A DNA stretch of 64,000 nt from JACDHQ01 sp036401195 (GTDB lineage: Bacteria > Gemmatimonadota > Gemmatimonadetes > Gemmatimonadales > Gemmatimonadaceae): the NCBI GenBank assembly GCA_036401195.1, contig DASWVQ010000013.1:1-64000 (forward strand), in the 5' to 3' direction. The translations under genes were made by a program, and so were the position numbers. Shown here piece after piece: positions 34,487 to 43,222 of this stretch. The notes below the pieces were generated by a model. The model worked only from the letters and a program-made list of their open reading frames with translations. It was not told where the DNA came from and ran no database searches. How positions within the stretch are numbered: position 1 is the first letter of the stretch; each line of letters starts with the position of its first letter.

Positions 34487-34885
34487 ATGATGATCGAGGA
34501 CGAACAGGTGGGGGATCTCGCGAAGCTCTACCAGCGAGACCTGCCCGGCGGCGGCTACGTCCTGATCGAGCTGGTGCGCGACGAGGCGATGCCGGGGGCG
34601 ACGCTCATCGACGTCGCGGTCGAGCGGCGCGCGGCCGTGGAGCGCCGCGAGGGGCACGTGGCCCCGCGGATCCAGCTGCCGGACGGCAAGCCGTGCAAGG
34701 CGCGCGTGCGCGTCGAGCGGCGTGCGAGCGCGGAACGGCGCGCGGGGCACGAGGCGCCGGTGATCGCGGAGGTGGAGCGGAACGACGTCCTCAGCGCCTT
34801 CGAGGAGCTGTACCGCATCGCGCGCGACAATGTCGCCGTCGCCCGCGGGCTGCTCACCTGGCAGGCCACGCGCCGGGCCGACTGA
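34487..34885 (+). CDS. hypothetical protein with internal duplication
   Basis: About 132 residues, cytoplasmic. Two similar segments follow each other: VAVERRAAVERREGHVAPRI and VRVERRASAERRAGHEAPVI, joined by QLPDGKPCKA. The rest is acidic N-terminally and helical C-terminally. No family recognised. AGGGAGG at 34476-34482 favours ATG 34487 or 34490 over the ATG at 34466. It converges with the NrtR-like gene. Confidence 0.65.
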   Translation: MMIEDEQVGDLAKLYQRDLPGGGYVLIELVRDEAMPGATLIDVAVERRAAVERREGHVAPRIQLPDGKPCKARVRVERRASAERRAGHEAPVIAEVERNDVLSAFEELYRIARDNVAVARGLLTWQATRRAD

Positions 34886-34891
34886 CCGCGG

Positions 34892-35572
34892 TCAGTCGCC
34901 GAAGTCGAAGCGCACGAGGTGCCGGTCGGCTCCCGGGTGACCGGGAACGAACCGGAAGAGCTGGGCCGGCCGGCCGCGCCCCTCGCTGCGCCATTCGTCG
35001 GTGGGTTCCACCACGTCCGCCGCATGCAGGGTGCGCCGGAAGCTCGCCTTGTGCAGCGCCCGCCCCAGGATCATCTCGTACACGCCCTGCAGCTCGCTCA
35101 GCGTGAACGCCGGCGGCAGCAGGCGGAAGGCGAGCGGCTCGTCGCCGATGCGCCGGCGCAGCGCGGCCATCGCCTCCCCGAGCATCGACCGGTGGCGGGG
35201 GCCGAGCGCCGGCGCCGGTTCCACCGGCACCCATCGCGCACCGGCGGGCAGCGGATCCGGGGCGCCCATCGGCACCAGCGCGAGGCAGCCGATGGAGAGC
35301 TGCGCCCCGCCCGGGTGACGCCTGGCCCCCCCCGACGCTCCCACCTGCGTCACCAGCGACGCGACCCGCCCCATCAGCGCCTGCGCGACGCGCCGCGCCC
35401 CCTCGTCCGGCGACTCCCCGCCGGCGAGCGCGCCCCACGGGAGCATCCACCGCTCGCGCGGCGCGCCCGAGGGCAGCACGGCCACCCCGAGCGCCCCCTC
35501 GCGGGGGGTGAGCGCCACGACGTCGACCGAGACGGTGAGCGGGCGCGCGGAGCGACGGGACGAGGCAGGCAC
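34892..35572 (-). CDS. nrtR: NrtR-like Nudix-domain transcriptional regulator
   Basis: A 226-residue protein with an N-terminal Nudix fold (15-140) whose Nudix box is degenerate (GALAGGESPDEGARRVAQALMG lacks the catalytic REUxEE glutamates), and a C-terminal winged helix (FTLSELQGVYEMIL, KASFRRTL, EEP-like VVEPTDEW, GRPAQLFRF). This is the layout of NrtR regulators that sense ADP-ribose and control NAD metabolism. No NAD genes are adjacent, so the targets are elsewhere. The GTG start lies right behind the promoter. Confidence 0.85.
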   Translation of the reverse strand: MPASSRRSARPLTVSVDVVALTPREGALGVAVLPSGAPRERWMLPWGALAGGESPDEGARRVAQALMGRVASLVTQVGASGGARRHPGGAQLSIGCLALVPMGAPDPLPAGARWVPVEPAPALGPRHRSMLGEAMAALRRRIGDEPLAFRLLPPAFTLSELQGVYEMILGRALHKASFRRTLHAADVVEPTDEWRSEGRGRPAQLFRFVPGHPGADRHLVRFDFGD

Positions 35573-35576
35573 GTCG

Positions 35577-35606
35577 TAATTAGTAACTGAACGAGACTAT
35601 CGGCAA
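35577..35606 (-). promoter_or_regulatory. promoter of the NrtR-like gene
   Basis: On the minus strand TTGCCG (35606-35601) and TAATTA (35582-35577) are spaced by 18 bases. Transcription would begin at about 35570, at the GTG start codon, suggesting a leaderless mRNA. The overlapping GTTACTAATTAC is a partial palindrome that could be an autoregulatory site. Confidence 0.5.
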
Positions 35607-35630
35607 GGGCCGGCGCGGCCCCGGCCGCTG

Positions 35631-37436
35631 TCAGCGGGGCGCCGCGGTCGCCGCACGCATCAACCCTGCCCCGAAGGGCGCCACCCCCGGAATGGTGATG
35701 GGAAGCCGGCCGGTGATCGATGCCGTGCCGAGCAGGGCGGCCGCCGCCGCGCGTTGCGACGCCGCCGAGCTCCCCCACGCCACGAGGTAGCCCGGGGCCT
35801 GCGGGATGTCGCGCAGCAGGTACGGCGTGTCGAACGCCACCACCACGAAGCGCCGGCCGCGCTCGGCGAGGGCACGAATGAACGCCGCGAACGGGGCGGG
35901 GGCGGTGTTCGACCGGTTCACGTCGAAGCCGGCGAGGGCGTAGGCGCTCACGACGACCACGTCGGCGGAGTCGGCGGCGCGTGTCGCGCGCGAGTAATCG
36001 GCCTCGGGATCGGCCCCGTCCACCCACAGCTCGCGGACCCCCGGCAGCCGGCCGCGCAGCTCCGCGTTGAACTCGCGGCCCGCGGCCAGGTCGGCCCGCC
36101 GCGACACGATCACCGAGAGCACCCGCGGCGGCGGGGCGCCGTCGCGCAGGAGGGGAACGAGCTGCTGCACGTCGCGCACGAGGGTGATCCCGCGCTCCGC
36201 GACCTGCCGCGCGGTGGCGAGGTGCGCCGGCGTCCCCACCACGGTGCGCACTGAGTCCAGCGGCACGGTGCGCGCGCGATGGAGTCCCATCCGCTCCTTG
36301 AGGCGCAGGATGCGCAGCGCGGAACTGTCCACGCGCGCCTCGGGGTACCGCCCCTCGCGCACCCCGGCCACGATCGACGCGATCGTGAGCGGGATGTCGG
36401 TCGGCATGAGGAGGACGTCGTTGCCCGCCTCCACGGCGCGGCGCGTGGCCTCCGCGAGGCCCATCGTCGCCATCACGCCCTGCATGTCCATCGCATCGGT
36501 GACGAGCAGCCCGCGAAAGCCCAGCTCCTCGCGCAGCAGGTCGTGCATCACCCGGCGCGACAGGGTCGCGGGCACGCCGGAGTCGAGGGCGGTGAAGGCG
36601 CCGTGGAAGGTCATCACCCCGCCCACCCCCGCGCGGATCGCGGCCCGGAACGGGACCAGCTCGAGCGAGTCCATCCGCGCGCGCGAGACGCCGAGCGTGG
36701 GTAGCCCGAGATGAGAATTGATTTCGGTGTCGCCGTGCCCGGGGAAGTGCTTCGCCGTGGCGACCATCCCCGCATCCTGCATCCCGCGGATGAACGCGCT
36801 GCCCAGCCGCGCCACGAGCTGCGGGTCCTCGCCGAAGGATCGGGACCCGATGACGGGATTCCCCGGGTTGTTGTTCACGTCCATCACCGGCGCGAAGGCG
36901 ACGTGGACGCCGAGCGCCCGCCCCTCGACGGCGGTGATGCGCCCCACGGCGGCGACAAGGCCGGAATCGCGCGACGCCCCGAGCGCCATGTCCGCGGGGA
37001 ATCGCGTCGCCCCCCCGAGGTCGATCGCGTTGGGGACGAACATGCCGCCGTGCGCCCGGAAGCCCGCGCCCGACTCGAAGTCGGCGCTCACCAGGAGCGG
37101 GAGCCGCGAGGCGCGCTGCATCGCGTTGAGCTTGGCGGCGATGTCGATGGGGCTGCCCACCGAGATGATCACCCCGCCCACCTGGTCGCGCTCGAGGTAC
37201 GCCGTGGTGCGCTCCCAGGCCGCGCTCCCCTCGGGGGTGTAGTCGCCCAGGAGCCAGGGCCACACCATCTGCGCGGCCTTCTCGCGGAGGGTGAGGGTGG
37301 CGAGGACCGAGTCGGCCCAGGGGACGGCGGCGGGCGCCCGTCCCACCCCGGCGGTGGGTGTCGTGGTGTGCGCGGCCGGCGCGCAGCCGGCGATCACGAC
37401 CGCGGCCAGCAGGCCCCACCGCGTTGGGCGCCTCAC
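35631..37436 (-). CDS. glycoside hydrolase family 3 lipoprotein (beta-N-acetylhexosaminidase-like)
   Basis: A 601-residue exported lipoprotein: lipobox IAGC with Cys18. The N-terminal TIM barrel contains KHFPGHGDTEINSHL, the His-Asp signature of NagZ-type enzymes, and TDAMDM with the likely nucleophile Asp; a C-terminal alpha/beta sandwich (about 390-600) follows. It probably removes N-acetylglucosamine or other beta-linked sugars in the periplasm. The GTG start overlaps the YggX stop (GTGA); in-frame codons upstream are inside the YggX gene. Confidence 0.9.
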   Translation of the reverse strand: MRRPTRWGLLAAVVIAGCAPAAHTTTPTAGVGRAPAAVPWADSVLATLTLREKAAQMVWPWLLGDYTPEGSAAWERTTAYLERDQVGGVIISVGSPIDIAAKLNAMQRASRLPLLVSADFESGAGFRAHGGMFVPNAIDLGGATRFPADMALGASRDSGLVAAVGRITAVEGRALGVHVAFAPVMDVNNNPGNPVIGSRSFGEDPQLVARLGSAFIRGMQDAGMVATAKHFPGHGDTEINSHLGLPTLGVSRARMDSLELVPFRAAIRAGVGGVMTFHGAFTALDSGVPATLSRRVMHDLLREELGFRGLLVTDAMDMQGVMATMGLAEATRRAVEAGNDVLLMPTDIPLTIASIVAGVREGRYPEARVDSSALRILRLKERMGLHRARTVPLDSVRTVVGTPAHLATARQVAERGITLVRDVQQLVPLLRDGAPPPRVLSVIVSRRADLAAGREFNAELRGRLPGVRELWVDGADPEADYSRATRAADSADVVVVSAYALAGFDVNRSNTAPAPFAAFIRALAERGRRFVVVAFDTPYLLRDIPQAPGYLVAWGSSAASQRAAAAALLGTASITGRLPITIPGVAPFGAGLMRAATAAPR

Positions 37437-37711
37437 CAGTTGATGCTCCCCTTCTTCGTGGTGTCCACCTCGTCGCCGGTGCCCGTCTTGAAGAGGAAGG
37501 CCTCCATCTGCCGGGTGAGGAAGGTGCGCGACTGCGGGTCCATCAGGTTCAGCCCGTAGTGGTTGATCAGCATCATCTGCTGGCGCGTCCACTGCTGCCA
37601 GCACTCCTGGCAGATCTCCTGGACGATGCGCTGGCCCACGGGGCCGGGAAAGGGAGGGCGCTCGAAGCCGGGCTTCTGCTGGCCACAGCGAGCGCAGGTG
37701 ATGTCTGCCAT
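37433..37711 (-). CDS. yggX: YggX family Fe(II)-trafficking/oxidative damage protection protein
   Basis: 92 residues, cytoplasmic. ITCARCG at the N-terminus, PGPVGQRIVQEICQECWQQW, then QMMLINHYGLNLMDP and the C-terminal FLTRQMEAFLF match the family nearly end to end. It protects iron-sulfur enzymes against oxidation. The extra CQEC pair may bind metal. First gene of a unit with the GH3 gene. Confidence 0.92.
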   Translation of the reverse strand: MADITCARCGQQKPGFERPPFPGPVGQRIVQEICQECWQQWTRQQMMLINHYGLNLMDPQSRTFLTRQMEAFLFKTGTGDEVDTTKKGSINW

Positions 37712-37760
37712 GTCGGGTGTCCTCGGGAATGTGCGAAGGGGACGCGGACGCCGTGCCCCG

Positions 37761-37792
37761 AAAAACGAAAGCGCGGGGCAGGTGCCCCGCGC
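37761..37792 (-). terminator. intrinsic terminator of the desaturase gene
   Basis: On the minus strand a 9-bp GCGCGGGGC/GCCCCGCGC stem with loop ACCT is followed by TTTCGTTTTT. Confidence 0.88.
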
Positions 37793-37819
37793 AAGTCGTG
37801 CATCTGCCGCCCTGGGGGA

Positions 37820-38641
37820 TCAGGCCGCCGGCTGTGCGGAGAGCTCCGGGTCGTTCCCCGCCTCGCCGAGCATCTCTCCCTTGCGGGAGGTGACGCCGCG
37901 CGCGTACTCGATGCGGGCGAGGCGGAAGAAGGCGAGCAGGCGCAGGTAGAGCCAGCCGATGTCGAACTCGAACCAGCGATCGGCGAAGCGCGCCGAGCGT
38001 GGGTCGGCATGGTGGTTGTTGTGCAGCTCCTCACCGCCGAGCCAGATGGCGATGGGGGTGATGTTCCGGCTCTCGTCCTTCACCTCGAAGTTCCGGTAGC
38101 CGAGCGCATGGCCGATCCCGTTCACCACGCCTGCCGCCCAGAAGGGGATCCAGAGCATCTGCACCCCCCACACGACCGGCCCCACGAAGAAGCCGAAGAG
38201 CCAGGTGTCGATGGCGAGCATGCACAGGATGCCGAGCCAGTTGAGCCGGGCGAGGAGGTGGCGCTCGATCCAGTCGTTCGGCGTCCCCTTGCCGTACTTC
38301 TCCAGTACGCCGGGCTGCCGCACCGCGCGGCGATAGTAGAAGGCGCCCTTGAGGAGGATGTTGCGCAGCCCCTCGACCACGGGCGAGTGCGGGTCCCCCT
38401 CGCGGTCGGCGAAGGCGTGGTGCTTCCGGTGGCAGGCTACCCACTCCTTCGTGACGATCGCGGTGGTGAGCCAGAGCCACACCCGCATCGGCATGGCGGC
38501 GAGGCCGTGCAGCCTCACCCCCCGGTGCGTCTGGGCGCGGTGGAGGAACAGCGTGACGCAGACATTGGTGATGTGACCCGCGACCACGATGAACAGGATC
38601 GGCATCCACCAGCGCGCCGCCCACTCACCAAAACCCGGCAT
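37820..38641 (-). CDS. membrane fatty-acid desaturase (delta-9 acyl-CoA type)
   Basis: A 273-residue integral membrane diiron enzyme introducing a double bond into acyl chains. The three histidine boxes are present: HRAQTHR, HRKHHAF and EELHNNHHA. Four membrane helices lie around them. It likely adjusts membrane fluidity. Electron donors are not encoded nearby. Single-gene transcript with its own terminator. Confidence 0.93.
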   Translation of the reverse strand: MPGFGEWAARWWMPILFIVVAGHITNVCVTLFLHRAQTHRGVRLHGLAAMPMRVWLWLTTAIVTKEWVACHRKHHAFADREGDPHSPVVEGLRNILLKGAFYYRRAVRQPGVLEKYGKGTPNDWIERHLLARLNWLGILCMLAIDTWLFGFFVGPVVWGVQMLWIPFWAAGVVNGIGHALGYRNFEVKDESRNITPIAIWLGGEELHNNHHADPRSARFADRWFEFDIGWLYLRLLAFFRLARIEYARGVTSRKGEMLGEAGNDPELSAQPAA

Positions 38642-38759
38642 GGAAAGCTCCTGAAGTACGAGAAGACGAGGGGAACCCTGACAATCTAAGACCCCCCGCA
38701 GTCGGGACGGAACCGACGAAGCGCACCCGAAGGGGCATGCCGGTCCCGCCCGGTGCGGG

Positions 38760-40838
38760 TCAGCGCCCGATCGGCGTCATCAAGCCGCCCGCGGTGGACG
38801 CCCCGGGAGCGACGGCGGCGGGCGCGTCGCCCCAGCTGTCGTTGGCCGGGTTGAAGTCCGGCACGGTCACCCCGTTCCAGAGCCGCACGCCCACGACGTC
38901 GGCGCGCACGGGGGTGCTGGCCGTGACCACGCGGCAGTCGCTCCCCGTGGTGCAGGGCCCCCAGAGCTGCACCGGGAAGCGCACCTCCTGCGTGCTGCCG
39001 TCGGCCAGCTTGAGCTGCGCGATCACGGGGAAGGGAACGCCGCTCACGCGCCGGAGCTCGAGCTGGGCCATCCGCTCTCCCTCCACGACCCTGGTGGTGG
39101 CCCCGGTGACGCCGATGTCGAGCAGGTCGGTGCCGTAGAAGAAGGCGGTCCAGTACCAGGAGAGATCCTCGCCGGTGGAATTTTCCATCGTCCGGAAGAA
39201 GTCGGCCGGCGTCGGGTGCCTGAAGGCCCAGCGGCGGGTGTACTCCCGGAAGGCGCGGTCGAAGCGCTCGGGGCCGAGCACGGCGTTGCGCAGGGTGAGG
39301 AGCACCGCGCCGGGCTTCCGGTAGCCCAGGGCGCCGAGCGCGGAGGGCTCGATGCGGTCGGGCGGGGTCATGAGCGGCGCGTCGGTCGCGCCGGTCACGG
39401 CCTGTCGCCAGTTGGCCAGGTACGCGGGATAGCTGCTGGTCCCGGGAGTGCGTCGCTCGTTGGAGAAGGCGTTGATGAAGGTGTTGAAGCCCTCGTCCAT
39501 CCAGGCGTAGCGCCGCTCGTTCGACCCCACGATCATCGGGAACCACTCGTGCCCGTGCTCGTGGTCGATGGTGCCGAAGATCGACGTGGGATCCTCGTTG
39601 CCGAAGTGCACCATCACGAACATCGGGTACTCCATCCCGCCCACCGGGCCCGCCACGGACGTGGCCTGCGGGTAGGGGTAGGGGAAGAAGTTCTGCGAGT
39701 AGGTGCGGATGGACCACTGCGTCTGCTCGGCGGCGGACTCCCACGCCTTGCCGGCGCGCGGCCAGGGGTAGTAGCTCTGCGTGAGGACCCCGTTCCAGCT
39801 GGTGGCGTCCCAGCGGAAGTCGGGCGCCGCCGCCCACGCGACGTCGCGCACGTTGCGCGCGGCGAAGTGCCAGGTCTTCGTCCCGGCGACGGGGCGCGGC
39901 GCGGACTCCCCGGCGGTGATGATGGACACGACGCTCGACGAGCCGGCGGCGCGCTGGAGCCGCGCGCGCTGTTCCGCGGTGAGCACCTCGGCCGCGTTCT
40001 GCAGGGTGCCGCTCCCCGCGACGGTGTAGCCCGCCGGCGTGGTCACGGTGTAGTCGATGTCGCCGTACTCCAGGTAGAACTCACCCTGGCCGAGGTACGG
40101 GTCGGTGTTCCAGCCGCGCACGTCGTCGAACACCGCCATGCGCGGGTACCACTGCGCGATCTCGTAGAGCGTCCCGTCGCGCCCCATGCGATCGGAGCCA
40201 TGTTCCGGCACGCGGAACTGGAAGCGCATGGAGATCGTCGTCGAGCTCCCGCCGGGGGCGAGCGGCTCCGCGAGGTCGAGGCGCATCATCGTGTCGTCCA
40301 CGCGCGGCTCGGCGGGCCGGCCGTTCACCTGCACGTCGCCCAACGCATAGCCGCCCTGGAAGCCCCGCACGCCCCAGCGGGAATCGGCGGGAAAGATCGC
40401 CGAGCCCTTGCTGCCCGGGCGGTAGAGGTTCTGGTCGAGCTGGAGCCACACGTAGTGCAGCGTGTCGGGAGAGTTGTTGGTGTAGCGGATCGTGACCGCG
40501 CCGCTCACCGACTGCGCCGCCGTGTCGAGGGTGGCGCGGATGGTGTAGTCGGCGCGCTGCTGCCAGTAGCGGGGCCCGGGTGAGCCGTCGGCGCTGCGGA
40601 ACTCGTTGGGGCCCGGCCAGTCCATGCGATCCACCCGCGCGAGGGGGTCGAAGGAGACCGTACGCACGGGGGAGGCGGTGGTCGCGGCCGGCAGCTCGAG
40701 CCGGACCGGGGAGAGCACCTGCGGCTGTTGGGGACGCGCGCACCCGGCGAGGAGGGCGAGGGCGGCGCAGAGTGCGGCTGAGCGCGATCGGGGCGGGAGG
40801 GGGAGGGTCACCAGGGCGATCTCGTTGGGGTGAAGCAC
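38760..40838 (-). CDS. M1 family metallopeptidase, lipoprotein
   Basis: A 692-residue exported aminopeptidase-like enzyme. Lipobox LAGC (Cys33). GGMEYPM is the exopeptidase motif; the zinc site is His426-Glu427-xx-His430 in HEHGHEW with Glu449 in WMDEGFNTF, the exact M1 spacing. An N-terminal beta-saddle domain (about 95-300) and a C-terminal region without an armadillo domain agree with short bacterial M1 members. Divergent from the aldo/keto reductase gene. Confidence 0.92.
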   Translation of the reverse strand: MLHPNEIALVTLPLPPRSRSAALCAALALLAGCARPQQPQVLSPVRLELPAATTASPVRTVSFDPLARVDRMDWPGPNEFRSADGSPGPRYWQQRADYTIRATLDTAAQSVSGAVTIRYTNNSPDTLHYVWLQLDQNLYRPGSKGSAIFPADSRWGVRGFQGGYALGDVQVNGRPAEPRVDDTMMRLDLAEPLAPGGSSTTISMRFQFRVPEHGSDRMGRDGTLYEIAQWYPRMAVFDDVRGWNTDPYLGQGEFYLEYGDIDYTVTTPAGYTVAGSGTLQNAAEVLTAEQRARLQRAAGSSSVVSIITAGESAPRPVAGTKTWHFAARNVRDVAWAAAPDFRWDATSWNGVLTQSYYPWPRAGKAWESAAEQTQWSIRTYSQNFFPYPYPQATSVAGPVGGMEYPMFVMVHFGNEDPTSIFGTIDHEHGHEWFPMIVGSNERRYAWMDEGFNTFINAFSNERRTPGTSSYPAYLANWRQAVTGATDAPLMTPPDRIEPSALGALGYRKPGAVLLTLRNAVLGPERFDRAFREYTRRWAFRHPTPADFFRTMENSTGEDLSWYWTAFFYGTDLLDIGVTGATTRVVEGERMAQLELRRVSGVPFPVIAQLKLADGSTQEVRFPVQLWGPCTTGSDCRVVTASTPVRADVVGVRLWNGVTVPDFNPANDSWGDAPAAVAPGASTAGGLMTPIGR

Positions 40839-40979
40839 CGCGGCGCCGTTTTTCGAGGACGGCGGACTCGGGTGTGATACGCGAAGTGGAGGTCAGCTGT
40901 TGCAGCGCGCTGCAACCGGGGTGCCGCGGCGGCCGGAGCACTTCCCCGGCTCGCGCGCGCGGGTTTGTATTCACCCATC

Positions 40980-42185
40980 ATGAACGATCGCACGACCCAG
41001 GCACCGGCCCCCTCCGCCCCGCTCGTTCCCATGGGGCCGGTGAGCGCGCCAACCTCGCCGGCCGTGCCGGCCGGCGCGGCCCAGCGAGCCACGCCCGCCG
41101 GCACGGCGGCTTACGAGGGGGGGCGCGCCCCGCGGCTGGCCCCGGACTTCTTCCGGACGATGGCGGGCGGCCTCCGCGCCTCGGGAATCGGGCTCGGCAC
41201 GTATCTCGGGGCCGACACCGATGCCGATGACCACCGGTACACCATGGCGATCCGCGCCGCGGTGGACGGGGGGATCAACGTGATCGACACCGCCGTGAAC
41301 TACCGCTGCCAGCGCTCCGAGCGGGCGGTGGGGCGTGCGCTGCAGCTGCTGCTCGCGCGCGACGGCGCGCTGACGCGCGACCAGTTCGTGGTGAGCACCA
41401 AGGGCGGCTACGTCCCCCTCGAGGACTGTCCCCCGGCCACCGCCGAGGGATACCAGGGGTACCTGCGCCGGGAGTTCTTCGCCCCCCGGATGCTCTCCCC
41501 CGCGGAGCTGGTGGGAGGGGGGCACTCGCTCGCGCCGGCGTTCATCGCCGACTGCCTCCGGCGGAGCCGGGAGAACCTGGGCCTCGGGACGATCGACCTG
41601 TATTACGTGCACAATCCCGAGCAGCAGCTCCCCACCGTGCCATATGACGAGCTGCTCGGGCGCGTGCGCGCGGTCTTCGAGCTCCTCGAGGAAAAGGTGA
41701 GCGCGGGGGAGATCGGCTCGTACGGCGTGGCCACCTGGAATGGCCTGCGCGTCCCGCCCGGCACCCGGGGCCACCTGTCGCTGGTGGACCTCGTGCGGCT
41801 CGCCCGGGAGGTGGCGGGCGAGGGGCATCACTTCACGACGGTACAGCTTCCGGTGAACCTCGCCATGCCCGAGGGCTTCCGGCTGGGCACGCAGGCCATG
41901 GCGGGCGACGCGGGCGGGGAGCACCTGCTCCCGGCGGTGCAAGCGGCGGCCGAGCTGGGGCTCGACGTGGTGGCGAGTGCCTCGCTGGCGCAGGGGCGGC
42001 TGGCCGACGGGTTGCCGCCCACGATCCGGGAGCTCTTCCCCGCGCTGGAGACCGATGCGCAGCGCGCCGCGGCCTTCGTGCGCTCCCTGCCCGGGGTGAC
42101 CGTGGCGCTGGTGGGGATGAAGGAGCTGGCGCACGTGGAGGAGCAGGTCCGCGGGGCCCGGATCGGGGGGAGCGGGGGCCGCTGA
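40980..42185 (+). CDS. aldo/keto reductase family protein
   Basis: A 401-residue cytoplasmic TIM-barrel oxidoreductase, NADPH-dependent. NVIDTAVNYRCQRSERAVG contains the active-site Asp and Tyr, STKGGYVPL the Lys, and YYVHNPEQQL the His position replaced from the usual H-x-P context. A 60-residue Ala/Pro-rich N-terminal extension precedes the barrel. The insertion after GGYV (about 145-175) is longer than usual. ATG 40980; a TTG 15 bases upstream is possible. Confidence 0.9.
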   Translation: MNDRTTQAPAPSAPLVPMGPVSAPTSPAVPAGAAQRATPAGTAAYEGGRAPRLAPDFFRTMAGGLRASGIGLGTYLGADTDADDHRYTMAIRAAVDGGINVIDTAVNYRCQRSERAVGRALQLLLARDGALTRDQFVVSTKGGYVPLEDCPPATAEGYQGYLRREFFAPRMLSPAELVGGGHSLAPAFIADCLRRSRENLGLGTIDLYYVHNPEQQLPTVPYDELLGRVRAVFELLEEKVSAGEIGSYGVATWNGLRVPPGTRGHLSLVDLVRLAREVAGEGHHFTTVQLPVNLAMPEGFRLGTQAMAGDAGGEHLLPAVQAAAELGLDVVASASLAQGRLADGLPPTIRELFPALETDAQRAAAFVRSLPGVTVALVGMKELAHVEEQVRGARIGGSGGR

Positions 42186-43222
42186 CCAGGATCCGGAAGG
42201 TCGAGCAGGCCCCGGCGGGCGCGCCGCATCACCGGGAGGGGGGCGGCTTCCAGAACCCGTGGCCCGGCCGGCTCCCCGGCACCCCGCGCGACATGCTGCG
42301 CTGGGCGCGCGAGCGGCGGGCACACCCGCCGGTGCCCAACCCTCCGGCATCGGCGTTCCCCGCCGGCGCGCCGGCGGTCCGGCGGCCGCGTCGCGAGGCA
42401 GCCGGGTGGTCAGCGACCTGGGTGGGCCATTCCACCGTGCTGCTGCAGCTCGGCGCGATGAACGTCCTCACCGACCCGATGTTCAGCGAGCGCGCGTCGC
42501 CGGTGTCGTTCGCCGGGCCGCGGCGCATGGTCCCGCCCGGGCTCCCCCTGGAGGCGCTGCCGCCGATCGACGTCGTGCTCCTCTCGCACAACCACTACGA
42601 TCACTGCGACCGGCCCTCGATCCGTGCCATCGCGCGCCGGCATCCCGAGGCCGCGTGGATCGTCCCCATGGGGCTCGCGCGGCTGGTGCGGCGGTGGGGG
42701 GTGCGCGAGGTCCTGGAGCTGGACTGGTGGGAGGTGGCCGAAGCGGAGGTCGCGGGAGGCGTCGCGACGGTCGGGTGCACCCCCGCGCGTCACTTCAGCG
42801 CGCGCGGCCCGTTCGACCGCGGCGACACCCTCTGGTGCGGCTTCACGATCCGGGCGAACGGCGTGGCCGCCTACTTCGCCGGTGACACCGCGATGCATCC
42901 GGAGTTCGCCGCGATCGGGGAGCGGCTGGGCCCCTTCGACCTCATCCTGATGCCGGTGGGCGCGTACGAGCCGCGCTGGTTCATGCAGGGGGTGCACGTG
43001 AACGCCGACGAAGGGGTCGACGCCTTCCGCCAGGTGGCGGGCAGCGGCCCGGTGCCCGCGATGGTGCCGATCCACTGGGGGACCTTCCGCCTCACCGACG
43101 AGGACCCGCTGGAGCCGCCCCGCCGCGCCCGCGCCCGCTGGCTCGCCGCGGGGCTCCCCGATGATCGCCTGTGGGTGCTGCGGCGGGGGGAGACGCGCGA
43201 AATTGAAGCGAACCGCGACTAA
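42182..43222 (+). CDS. MBL-fold hydrolase, NAPE-PLD/UlaG-like, probable CTG start
   Basis: A zinc metallo-hydrolase: GHSTVLLQ, then SHNHYDHCD (HxHxDH), HFSARGP, AGDT and IHWGTF supply the metal ligands. The first canonical start is ATG 42293, but it falls within RDMLRW, and the preceding in-frame residues HHREGGGFQNPWPG match the conserved N-terminus of the NAPE-PLD-like family (NPWP...LRW). No ATG, GTG or TTG lies upstream in frame; a CTG at 42182 overlaps the reductase stop as CTGA, parallel to other couplings here. I therefore extend the gene to 42182 (346 residues). Substrate unknown, probably a lipid or lactone. Confidence 0.82.
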   Translation: MTRIRKVEQAPAGAPHHREGGGFQNPWPGRLPGTPRDMLRWARERRAHPPVPNPPASAFPAGAPAVRRPRREAAGWSATWVGHSTVLLQLGAMNVLTDPMFSERASPVSFAGPRRMVPPGLPLEALPPIDVVLLSHNHYDHCDRPSIRAIARRHPEAAWIVPMGLARLVRRWGVREVLELDWWEVAEAEVAGGVATVGCTPARHFSARGPFDRGDTLWCGFTIRANGVAAYFAGDTAMHPEFAAIGERLGPFDLILMPVGAYEPRWFMQGVHVNADEGVDAFRQVAGSGPVPAMVPIHWGTFRLTDEDPLEPPRRARARWLAAGLPDDRLWVLRRGETREIEANRD

